The notes beneath the pieces are model-generated. The model had not been told where the DNA came from. It made no database searches and saw nothing but the letters and a program-made list of their open reading frames with translations. Shown in pieces: positions 10,324 to 20,060 of a stretch of DNA of 64,000 nucleotides. Origin of the DNA: Microplitis mediator (Eukaryota; Arthropoda; Insecta; Hymenoptera; Braconidae); the NCBI RefSeq assembly GCF_029852145.1, contig NC_079977.1:22632781-22696780 (forward strand), written 5' to 3'. The translations under genes were made by a program, and so were the position numbers. Every line of letters begins with the position of its first letter. Position 1 is the first letter of the stretch.

Positions 10324-10904
10324 TGTGACCTACATGTAAGAAGCAACCGTATTGCCCCGGACACCTGAGCTCCTGGACAGCCTGGCTGTGACGTCAAACC
10401 CACCCCTATCACGTGACACCTCAGTTACCTCCATATGTCAAGGGACCTGAGGTCCTTAAAGGCAGAGGCAGAGAGATTGCTATTGTACTAGACGGTTGAG
10501 TGGTCACATTGTCGAGTAAAGATAGATATACCTACTTACTTTCGTTGAACATTATCGGGTTTAAGCTTGTATAATAAATATTTCTCAAAATACCAAAACT
10601 TTAAACCCAAAACTCAAACTTAATCATTTCCCCAAACTTTAATCTCAAACCATATCCCATAATAATTTTCCATAATTCTGAATCTAATTCCTACTTTCCT
10701 TATCAAAAATCCATAACTGCAGCCGAACGTTACTCCATACTTGATTCTTAAACTATAACTTAATCAAAAATTCAGTAACAAAATCGTAAATTACTGTATG
10801 CTAAATTATAAGTCTTGAGTTACCATGCTCCGAAATACAATAAGATTCGTTGGTGCTTGTGACGTTCACTTTGATTTGAACCCCATACGAAAACTAACGT
10901 CACA
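10324..10904 (+). mobile_element. Second LTR-like segment, abutting the satellite array
   Basis: It begins TGTGACCTAC and ends CTAACGTCACA, giving 6-bp inverted ends TGTGAC/GTCACA with TG...CA termini over 581 bp. The first 200 bp are GC-rich and carry TGACGTCA and CACGTGAC motifs of the type found in U3 promoters. An AATAAA signal lies at 10,573-10,578, and the right third is AT-rich. A perfect 10-bp inverted repeat, TTGTGACGTT (10,857-10,866) and AACGTCACAA (10,896-10,905), lies at the right end. Flanks (AAATA and AATTA) do not give a clean target duplication, which keeps the call tentative. Confidence 0.35.
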
Positions 10905-10924
10905 AATTATACTATATACTATAG

Positions 10925-11097
10925 GCCTCATATGGGCCTGAACTAGAAAAATAAATTTTTCTGATGACTTTGAAGGGCTATCCCTACAAGAAAATATCAT
11001 AATGAACGGAAAACGTTTATGTTACGATGAGTTATTCCCAACAGGAGAAAAGTTAGAGGCCACTTTATAAAGGATCATCTACGACCACCCTCGTAGA
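10925..11097 (+). repeat. Decayed outermost copy of the 193-bp satellite
   Basis: From CCTCATATGGGCCTGAAC onward this aligns with the satellite unit (CCTTAGATGGGTCTGAAC) and continues through the conserved blocks AAATAAATTTTTCT, AAACGTTTAT, GATGAGTTATT and AAAAGTTA. It has many substitutions and has lost most of the CCACCCAT subrepeat. The next unit to the right is almost consensus, so the edge unit is much more diverged than any interior unit. It marks the left boundary of the array. Confidence 0.8.
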
Positions 11098-11556
11098 GGT
11101 CTAAACTAAAAAAATAAATTTTTCTCAAGACTTTTTGTGGTATTTCCTACTACAGGACACTGAATGGAACAAAAAACGTTTATATTGTGATGAGTTATTT
11201 CCGACAGGGCAAAAGTTACGGGCTACTCTTCAAAAAAATACATGGTGGCACCTCCACCCATCTCCACCCATGTCCACCCAACCTTAGATGGGTCTGAACT
11301 AAAGAAATAAATTTTTCTCAGGACTTTTTGTGGTATTTCCTACTACAGGACACTAAATGGAACAAAAAACGTTTATATTGTGATGGGTTATTTCCAACAG
11401 GGCAAAAGTTACGGGCTACTCTTCAAAAAAATACATGGTGGCATCTCCACCCATCTCCACCCATGTCCACCCATCCTTAGATGAGTCGAAATTCGAAAAA
11501 TAAATTTTTCTCAGGACTTTTTGCGGTATTTCCTACTACAGGACACTAAATGGAAC
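11098..11556 (+). repeat. 193-bp satellite, left portion before the LTR insertion
   Basis: About 2.4 near-consensus units. One carries ACACTGAATGG instead of ACACTAAATGG. The last unit is cut after AAATGGAAC by the inserted element. Confidence 0.95.
11553..11556 (+). repeat. Target-site duplication, left copy (GAAC)
   Basis: The satellite target AAATGGAAC is repeated as GAAC at 12,657-12,660, after which the unit continues with AAAAAACG. This shows a 4-bp duplication made on insertion. Confidence 0.85.
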
Positions 11557-11830
11557 TGTTACATTCTGGCTTATCTATTAATCCGACAGAATATTTTTAA
11601 TTTAACCAGGTTGACGTCGTTAGGGTGTCAATAGACCCCAGGTGCGTCAGCCGTTGACCTTCTTTTATTTTATGCAAAAAGTTAGTGACTTACCATGAAG
11701 ACGATTGTGGGCCCTATAGCTCGCCCCTAGTAATTCCTTTGATGTCTCCTTTGAACGCAAACAAGACGAGCCCCGAAGACTCGGTTCCTTCGTAGAGGAA
11801 AGCAATTTTAATTCGTCGATCAAACCACCA

Positions 11831-11950
11831 GAGCTCGAAGGCTCAACAACACAAGAGCTTGAAAGCTCAACAACACACGAGCTCGACGGCTCAACAACAC
11901 ACGAGCTCAAAAGCTCAACAACACAAGAGCTGGAAAGCTCAACAAGAACT
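11831..11950. repeat. 24-bp minisatellite, five copies, inside the LTR-type insertion
   Basis: Five tandem units follow the pattern GAGCTyGAAaGCTCAACAAC plus four bases, starting at 11,831, 11,855, 11,879, 11,903 and 11,927. Differences sit mostly in the CTCGAAGG segment. Since 24 is divisible by three, the minus strand reads as an eight-residue repeat (SSCVVEPS), which creates an apparent 81-residue open frame. I take this as a by-product rather than a gene. Confidence 0.9.
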
Positions 11951-12092
11951 TCCTCCGACCCAACTCTCGGATGACCTTCGGTGAGGTCCGCGATAACACC
12001 TCGAATCCCGCGACCGAGCTGTACCGCACATCCTGACCTCCTGCGTCATCGGCCTCGAAGCATGAATTTCGGGTTTGGAAAGGAAACGTTCA

Positions 12093-12151
12093 GGCTGCCG
12101 GGATCGGCGCCCGGAACAGGTGAGAGTATTGGGCTGCCCGTAGCGGCGCCC
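12093..12151 (+). repeat. Two GGCTGCC...CGGCGCCC direct repeats
   Basis: GGCTGCCGGGATCGGCGCCC (12,093-12,112) and GGCTGCCCGTAGCGGCGCCC (12,132-12,151) are related direct copies 39 bp apart, differing at a few central positions. The first continues GGAACAGG, so GGCGCCCGGAACAGG loosely recalls a lysine-tRNA primer-binding site. Its place inside an apparent LTR does not fit that role, so the function is unknown. Confidence 0.5.
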
Positions 12152-12374
12152 AAAGTTTAAATAAGGAGTGCGTATTTAAATAAAATACGGATATATATTT
12201 TGCTTCAAGTCCGAGTGACAGGATCAAGCCAGCAGGTTTGTGTAGAGTTCTTGGCTCTACTAGATCTTGTGATCGACTGCCTGAAAACGACTGACTTTAA
12301 TCGACTGACTTGATTCTGTCACTCCTTGGTATTATACATTTTCAAAATGTTAACGTTGCATCTCAGGTTTTCTA

Positions 12375-12450
12375 TGAGAGAATCGTCGTGGCCCGAGTCT
12401 CATGCATCGTCATCTGTTTAGACTATCCGCGAGCCACGGCGACTCTCTTA
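12375..12450. repeat. Stem-loop 1 of the LTR-type insertion
   Basis: Left arm 12,375-12,395 and right arm 12,430-12,450 pair at 17 of 21 positions, around GTCGTGGC and GCCACGGC. The four mismatches are all transitions, so some become G-U pairs in RNA. The loop is 34 nt. Confidence 0.65.
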
Positions 12451-12464
12451 TCGCAAGAGATTTC

Positions 12465-12513
12465 CGTTACATTGTTGGCGGTGAATAAAAATAATATCGC
12501 CAACAAAGTAACG
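12465..12513. repeat. Stem-loop 2 of the LTR-type insertion
   Basis: CGTTACATTGTTGGCG (12,465-12,480) pairs with CGCCAACAAAGTAACG (12,498-12,513) at 15 of 16 positions, with a 17-nt AT-rich loop containing AATAAA. Confidence 0.75.
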
Positions 12514-12546
12514 ATTTATTAATTTATTAATTAATTATGATTATAA

Positions 12547-12600
12547 GAAGTGTCGAACCGTTTATTCGCCCACTGCGGCGAATAAATAATTCGAGACTTC
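12547..12600. repeat. Stem-loop 3 of the LTR-type insertion
   Basis: GAAGTGTCGAA plus TTTATTCGCC on the left pair with GGCGAATAAA plus TTCGAGACTTC on the right. Ten inner pairs are perfect around a CACTGC loop, and the outer eleven have one mismatch. CCG and TAA form a 3-by-3 internal loop. AATAAA lies in the right arm, so a polyadenylation signal would sit inside the hairpin. Confidence 0.75.
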
Positions 12601-13219
12601 AAAAAAAAAATTTCTAAAAATTTTTATTTAAATTTAATTGAAGCCAGAACGTAACAGAACAAAAAACGTTTGTATTGTGATGGGTTATTTCCAACAGGGC
12701 AAAAGTTACGGGCTACTCTTCAAAAAAATACATGGTGGCATCTCCACCCATCTCCACCCATGTCCACCCATCCTTAGATGAATCGAAACTCAGAAAATAA
12801 ATTTTTTTCAGGACTTTTTGTGGTATTTCCCACTACAGGACACTAAATGGAACAAAAAACGTTTGTATTGTGATGGGTTATTTCCAACAGGGCAAAAGTT
12901 ACGGGCTACTCTTCAAAAAAATACATGGTGGCACCTCCACCCATCTCCACCCATGTCCACCCAACCTTAGATGGGTCTGAACTAAAGAAATAAATTTTTC
13001 TCAGGACTTTTTGTGGTATTTCCTACTACAGGACACTAAATGGAACAAAAAACGTTTATATTGTGATGGGTTATTTCCAACAGGGCAAAAGTTACGGGCT
13101 ACTCTTCAAAAAAAAATACATGATGGCATCTCCACCCATCTCCACCCATGTCCACCCAACCTTAGATGGGTCTGAACTAAAGAAATAAATTTTTCTCAGG
13201 ACTTTTTGTGGTATTTCCT

Positions 13220-14640
13220 ACTACAGGACACTAAATGGAACAAAAAACGTTTATATTGTGATGGGTTATTTCCAACAGGGCAAAAGTTACGGGCTACTCT
13301 TCAAAAAAATACATGGTGGCATCTCCACCCATCTCCACCCATGTCCACCCATCCTTAGATGAATCGAAACTCAGAAAATAAATTTTTTTCAGGACTTTTT
13401 GTGGTATTTCCCACTACAGGACACTAAATGAAACAAAAAACGTTTTTATTGTGATGAGTTATTTCCGACAGGGCAAAAGTTACGGGCTACTCTTCAAAAA
13501 AATACATGGTGGCATCTCCACCCATCTCCACCCATGTCCACCCATCCTTAGATGAATCGAAACTCAGAAAATAAATTTTTTTCAGGACTTTTTGTGGTAT
13601 TTCCTACTACAAGACACTAAATGAAACAAAAAACGTTTATATTGTGATGAGTTATTTCCAACAGGGCAAAAGTTACGGGCTACTCTTCAAAAAAATACAT
13701 GGTGGCATCTCTACCCATCTCCACCCATGTCCACCCAACCTTAGATGGGTCTGAACTAGAGGAATAAATTTTTCTCAGGACTTTTTGTGGTATTTCCTAC
13801 TACAGGACACTAAATGAAACAAAAAACGTTTATATTGTGATGAGTTATTTCCAACAGGGCAAAAGTTACGGGCTCCTCTTCAAAAAAATACATGGTGGCA
13901 TCTCTACCCATCTCCACCCATGTCCACCCAACCTTAGATAGGTCTGAACTAAAGAAATAAATTTTTCTCAGGACTTTTTGTGGTATTTCCTACTACAGGA
14001 CACTAAATGGAACAAAAAACGTTTATATTGTGATGGGTTATTTCCAACAGGGCAAAAGTTACGGGCTACTCTTCAAAAAAATACATGGTGGCATCTCCAC
14101 CCATCTCCACCCATGTCCACCCAACCTTAGATGGGTCTGAACTAAAGAAATAAATTTTTCTCAGGACTTTTTGTGGTATTTCCTACTACAGGACACTAAA
14201 TGAAACAAAAAACGTTTATATTGTGATGAGTTGTTTCCAACAGGGCAAAAGTTACGGGCTACTCTTCAAAAAAATACATGGTGGCATCTCCACCCATCTC
14301 CACCCATGTCCACCCATCCTTAGATGAGTCGAAACTCAGAAAATAAATTTTTCTCAGGACTTTTTGTGGTATTTCCTACTACAGGACACTAAATGAAACA
14401 AAAAACGTTTATATTGTGATGAGTTATTTCCGACAGGGCAAAAGTTACGGGCTACTCTTCAAAAAAATACATGGTGGCATCTCCACCCATCTCCACCCAT
14501 GTCCACCCAACCTTAGATGGGTCTAAACTAAAAAAATAAATTTTTCTCAGGACTTTTTGTGGTATTTCCTACTACAGGACACTAAATGAAACAAAAAACG
14601 TTTATATTGTGATGAAATGTTTCCAACAGGGCAAAAGTTA
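13220..14640 (+). repeat. Eight-unit higher-order block, copy 1 (period 1,544 bp)
   Basis: Private markers recur exactly 1,544 bp (8 x 193) later: CTACTACAAGACAC (AAGACA at 13,611 and 15,155) and GGCTCCTCTTC (13,871 and 15,415). The order of unit types between them is the same. Outer limits are approximate. The two copies diverge beyond about 14,640 and 16,170. Confidence 0.85.
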
Positions 14641-14763
14641 CGGGCTACTCTTCAAAAAAATACATGGTGGCACCTCCACCCATCTCCACCCATGTCCACC
14701 CAACCTTAGATGGGTCTGAACTAAAGAAATAAATTTTTCTCAGGACTTTTTGTGGTATTTCCT

Positions 14764-16170
14764 ACTACAGGACACTAAATGGAACAAAAAACGTTTATAT
14801 TGTGATGGGTTATTTCCAACAGGGCAAAAGTTACGGGCTACTCTTCAAAAAAATACATGGTGGCATCTCCACCCATCTCCACCCATGTCCACCCATCCTT
14901 AGATGAATCGAAACTCAGAAAATAAATTTTTTTCAGGACTTTTTGTGGTATTTCCCACTACAGGACACTAAATGAAACAAAAAACGTTTTTATTGTGATG
15001 AGTTATTTCCGACAGGGCAAAAGTTACGGGCTACTCTTCAAAAAAATACATGGTGGCATCTCCACCCATCTCCACCCATGTCCACCCATCCTTAGATGAA
15101 TCGAAACTCAGAAAATAAATTTTTTTCAGGACTTTTTGTGGTATTTCCTACTACAAGACACTAAATGAAACAAAAAACGTTTATATTGTGATGAGTTATT
15201 TCCAACAGGGCAAAAGTTACGGGCTACTCTTCAAAAAAATACATGGTGGCATCTCTACCCATCTCCACCCATGTCCACCCAACCTTAGATGGGTCTGAAC
15301 TAGAGGAATAAATTTTTCTCAGGACTTTTTGTGGTATTTCCTACTACAGGACACTAAATGAAACAAAAAACGTTTATATTGTGATGAGTTATTTCCAACA
15401 GGGCAAAAGTTACGGGCTCCTCTTCAAAAAAATACATGGTGGCATCTCTACCCATCTCCACCCATGTCCACCCAACCTTAGATGGGTCTGAACTAAAGAA
15501 ATAAATTTTTCTCAGGACTTTTTGTGGTATTTCCTACTACAGGACACTAAATGGAACAAAAAACGTTTATATTGTGATGGGTTATTTCCAACAGGGCAAA
15601 AGTTACGGGCTACTCTTCAAAAAAATACATGGTGGCATCTCCACCCATCTCCACCCATGTCCACCCAACCTTAGATGGGTCTGAACTAAAGAAATAAATT
15701 TTTCTCAGGACTTTTTGTGGTATTTCCTACTACAGGACACTAAATGAAACAAAAAACGTTTATATTGTGATGAGTTGTTTCCAACAGGGCAAAAGTTACG
15801 GGCTACTCTTCAAAAAAATACATGGTGGCATCTCCACCCATGTCCACCCATCCTTAGATGAGTCGAAACTCAGAAAATAAATTTTTCTCAGGACTTTTTG
15901 TGGTATTTCCTACTACAGGACACTAAATGAAACAAAAAACGTTTATATTGTGATGAGTTATTTCCGACAGGGCAAAAGTTACGGGCTACTCTTCAAAAAA
16001 ATACATGGTGGCATCTCCACCCATCTCCACCCATGTCCACCCAACCTTAGATGGGTCTAAACTAAAAAAATAAATTTTTCTCAGGACTTTTTGTGGTATT
16101 TCCTACTACAGGACACTAAATGAAACAAAAAACGTTTATATTGTGATGAGTTGTTTCCAACAGGGCAAAA
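14764..16170 (+). repeat. Eight-unit higher-order block, copy 2
   Basis: This repeats the unit order of 13,220-14,640. It has lost one 10-bp CTCCACCCAT subrepeat at about 15,829-15,846, which separates the copies and indicates slippage after the duplication. Confidence 0.85.
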
Positions 16171-18779
16171 GTTACGGGCTACTCTTCAAAAAAATACATG
16201 GTGGCATCTCCACCCATCTCCACCCATGTCCACCCATCCTTAGATGAGTCGAAACTCAGAAAATAAATTTTTCTCAGGACTTTTTGTGGTATTTCCTACT
16301 ACAGGACACTAAATGAAACAAAAAACGTTTATATTGTGATGAGTTATTTCCGACAGGGCAAAAGTTACGGGCTACTCTTCAAAAAAATACATGGTGGCAT
16401 CTCCACCCATCTCCACCCATGTCCACCCAACCTTAGATGGGTCTAAACTAAAAAAATAAATTTTTCTCAGGACTTTTTGTGGTATTTCCTACTACAGGAC
16501 ACTAAATGAAACAAAAAACGTTTATATTGTGATGAGTTATTTTCAACAGGGCAAAAGTTACGGGCTACTCTTCAAAAAAATACATGGTGGCATCTCCACC
16601 CATCGCCACCCATGTCCACCCATCCTTAGATGAGTCGAAATTCGAAAAATAAATTTTTCTCAGGACTTTTTGCGGTATTTCCTACTACAGGACACTAAAT
16701 GGAACAAAAAACGTTTGTATTGTGATGGGTTATTTCCAACTGGGCGAAAGTTACGGGCTACTCTTCAAAAAAATACATGGTGGCATCTCTACCCATCTCC
16801 ACCCATGTCCACCCAACCTTAGATGGGTCTGAAGTAAAGAAATAAATTTTTCTCTGGACTTTTTGTGGTATTTCCTACTACAGGACACTAAATCTAACAA
16901 AAAACGTTTATATTGTGGTGGGTTATTTCCAACAGGGCAAAAGTTACGGGCTACTCTTCAAAAAAATACATGGTGGCATCTCCACCCATCTCCACCCATG
17001 TCCACCCATCCTTAGATGAGTCGAAATTCGAAAAATAAATTTTTCTCAGGACTTTTTGCGGTATTTCCTACTACAGGACACTAAATGGAACAAAAAACGT
17101 TTGTATTGTGATGGGTTATTTCCAACAGGGCGAAAGTTACGGGCTACTCTTCAAAAAAATACATGGTGGCATCTCCACCCATCTCCACCCATGTCCACCC
17201 ATCCTTAGATGAGTCGAAATTCGAAAAATAAATTTTTCTCAGGACTTTTTGCGGTATTTCCTACTACAGGACACTAAATGGAACAAAAAACGTTTGTATT
17301 GTGATGGGTTATTTCCAACAGGGCGAAAGTTACGGGCTACTCTTCAAAAAAATACATGGTGGCATCTCCACCCATCTCCACCCATGTCCACCCATCCTTA
17401 GATGAGTCGAAATTCGAAAAATAAATTTTTCTCAGGACTTTTTGCGGTATTTCCTACTACAGGACACTAAATGGAACAAAAAACGTTTGTATTGTGATGG
17501 GTTATTTCCAACAGGGCGAAAGTTACGGGCTACTCTTCAAAAAAATACATGGTGGCATCTCCACCCATCTCCACCCATGTCCACCCAACCTTAGATGGGT
17601 CTGAACTAAAGAAATAAATTTTTCTCAGGACTTTTTGTGGTATTTCCTACTACAGGACACTAAATCTAACAAAAAACGTTTATATTGTGGTGGGTTATTT
17701 CCAACAGTGCGAAAGTTACGGGCTACTCTTCAAAAAAATACATGGTGGCATCTCCACCCATCTCCACCCATGTCCACCCATCCTTAGATGAGTCGAAATT
17801 CGAAAAATAAATGTTTCTCAGGACTTTTTGCGGTATTTCCTACTACAGGACACTAAATGAAACAAAAAACGTTTATATTGTGATGAGTTATTTCCAACAG
17901 GGCAAAAGTTACGGGCTCCTCTTCAAAAAAATACATGGTGGCACCTCCACCCATCTCCACCCATGTCCACCCATCCTTAGATGAGTCGAAATTCGAAAAA
18001 TAAATTTTTCTCAGGACTTTTTGCGGTATTTCCTACTACAGGACACTAAATGGAACAAAAAACGTTTGTATTGTGATGGGTTATTTCCAACAGGGCAAAA
18101 GTTACGGGCTACTCTTCAAAAAAATACATGGTGGCACCTCCACCCATCTCCACCCATGTCCACCCAACCTTAGATGGGTCTGAACTAAAGAAATAAATTT
18201 TTCTCAGGACTTTTTGTGGTATTTCCTACTACAGGACACTAAATGGAACAAAAAACGTTTATATTGTGATGGGTTATTTCCAACAGGGCAAAAGTTACGG
18301 GCTACTCTTCAAAAAAATACATGGATGCATCTCCACCCATCTCCACCCATGTCCACCCAATCTTAGATGAGTCGAAATTCGAAAAATAAATTTTTCTCAG
18401 GACTTTTTGCGGTATTTCCTACTACAGGACACTAAATGAAACAAAAAACGTTTGTATTGTGATGGGTTATTTCCAACAGGGCAAAAGTTACGGGCTACTC
18501 TTCAAAAAAATACATGGTGGCATCTCCACCCATCTCCACCCATGTCCACCCATCCTTAGATGAGTCGAAATTCGAAAAATAAATTTTTCTCAGGACTTTT
18601 TGCGGTATTTCCTACTACAGGACACTAAATGGAACAAAAAACGTTTGTATTGTGATGGGTTATTTCCAACAGGGCAAAAGTTACGGGCTACTCTTCAAAA
18701 AAATACATGGTGGCACCTCCACCCATCTCCACCCATGTCCACCCAACCTTAGATGGGTCTGAACTAAAGAAATAAATTT

Positions 18780-20060
18780 TTCTCAGGACTTTTTGTGGTA
18801 TTTCCCACTACAGGACACTAAATGAAACAAAAAACGTTTTTATTGTGATGAGTTATTTCCGACAGGGCAAAAGTTACGGGCTACTCTTCAAAAAAATACA
18901 TGGTGGCATCTCCACCCATCTCCACCCATGTCCACCCATCCTTAGATGAGTCGAAACTCAGAAAATAAATTTTTCTCAGGACTTTTTGTGGTATTTCCCA
19001 CTACAGGACACTAAATGAAACAAAAAACGTTTTTATTGTGATGAGTTATTTCCGACAGGGCAAAAGTTACGGGCTACTCTTCAAAAAAATACATGGTGGC
19101 ATCTCCACCCATCTCCACCCATGTCCACCCATCCTTAGATGAATCGAAACTCAGAAAATAAATTTTTTTCAGGACTTTTTGTGGTATTTCCCACTACAGG
19201 ACACTAAATGAAACAAAAAACGTTTTTATTGTGATGAGTTATTTCCGACAGGGCAAAAGTTACGGGCTACTCTTCAAAAAAATACATGGTGGCATCTCCA
19301 CCCATCTCCACCCATGTCCACCCATCCTTAGATGAATCGAAACTCAGAAAATAAATTTTTCTCAGGACTTTTTGTGGTATTTCCCACTACAGGACACTAA
19401 ATGAAACAAAAAACGTTTTTATTGTGATGAGTTATTTCCGACATGGCAAAAGTTACGGGCTACTCTTCAAAAAAATACATGGTGGCATCTCCACCCATCT
19501 CCACCCATGTCCACCCATCCTTAGATGAATCGAAACTCAGAAAATAAATTTTTTTCAGGACTTTTTGTGGTATTTCCCACTACAGGACACTAAATGAAAC
19601 AAAAAACGTTTTTATTGTGATGAGTTATTTCCGACAGGGCAAAAGTTACGGGCTACTCTTCAAAAAAATACATGGTGGCATCTCCACCCATCTCCACCCA
19701 TGTCCACCCATCCTTAGATGAATCGAAACTCAGAAAATAAATTTTTCTCAGGACTTTTTGTGGTATTTCCCACTACAGGACACTAAATGAAACAAAAAAC
19801 GTTTTTATTGTGATGAGTTATTTCCGACAGGGCAAAAGTTACGGGCTACTCTTCAAAAAAATACATGGTGGCATCTCCACCCATCTCCACCCATGTCCAC
19901 CCATCCTTAGATGAATCGAAACTCAGAAAATAAATTTTTCTCAGGACTTTTTGTGGTATTTCCCACTACAGGACACTAAATGAAACAAAAAACGTTTTTA
20001 TTGTGATGAGTTATTTCCGACAGGGCAAAAGTTACGGGCTACTCTTCAAAAAAATACATG
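18780..20060 (+). repeat. Run of homogenised units with GTTTTTATTGTGATGAG
   Basis: Successive units share AAATGAAAC, CGTTTTTATTG, TTTCCGACAGGG and mostly GATGAATCGAAACTCAG, at 193-bp spacing. They differ by only a few substitutions, consistent with recent local amplification of one variant. Confidence 0.75.

Larger units (their letters stand above)
11557..12656 (+). mobile_element. 1,100-bp LTR-type insertion (probable solo LTR) in the satellite
   Basis: The ends TGTTACATTCTGGCTT (11,557-11,572) and AAGCCAGAACGTAACA (12,641-12,656) are inverted repeats matching 15 of 16, with TG...CA termini and a perfect 4-bp target duplication GAAC. Length, ends and duplication fit a solo LTR of a Ty3/Gypsy-like element (4-5 bp duplications). 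The family assignment is inference. The interior holds a 24-bp minisatellite, two GGCGCCC-containing direct repeats, TATA-like ATTTAAATAAAA and GATATATATTTT near 12,173-12,200, several AATAAA signals and three strong stem-loops in the last 300 bp. The open frames (11,665-11,910 minus, 12,310-12,522 plus) show no gag or pol domain. A large non-autonomous inverted-repeat element is the alternative. Confidence 0.75.

Noticed and set aside
11665..11910. 81-residue minus-strand frame with SSCVVEPS repeats
   Set aside because: Created by the 24-bp minisatellite inside the LTR-type insertion; no flanking domain.
12770..12795. Hammerhead-like GATGAGTCGAAAC in satellite units
   Set aside because: Resembles a core with stem II removed, but there is no stem II, the CUGA half is incomplete and no cleavage helix is evident.
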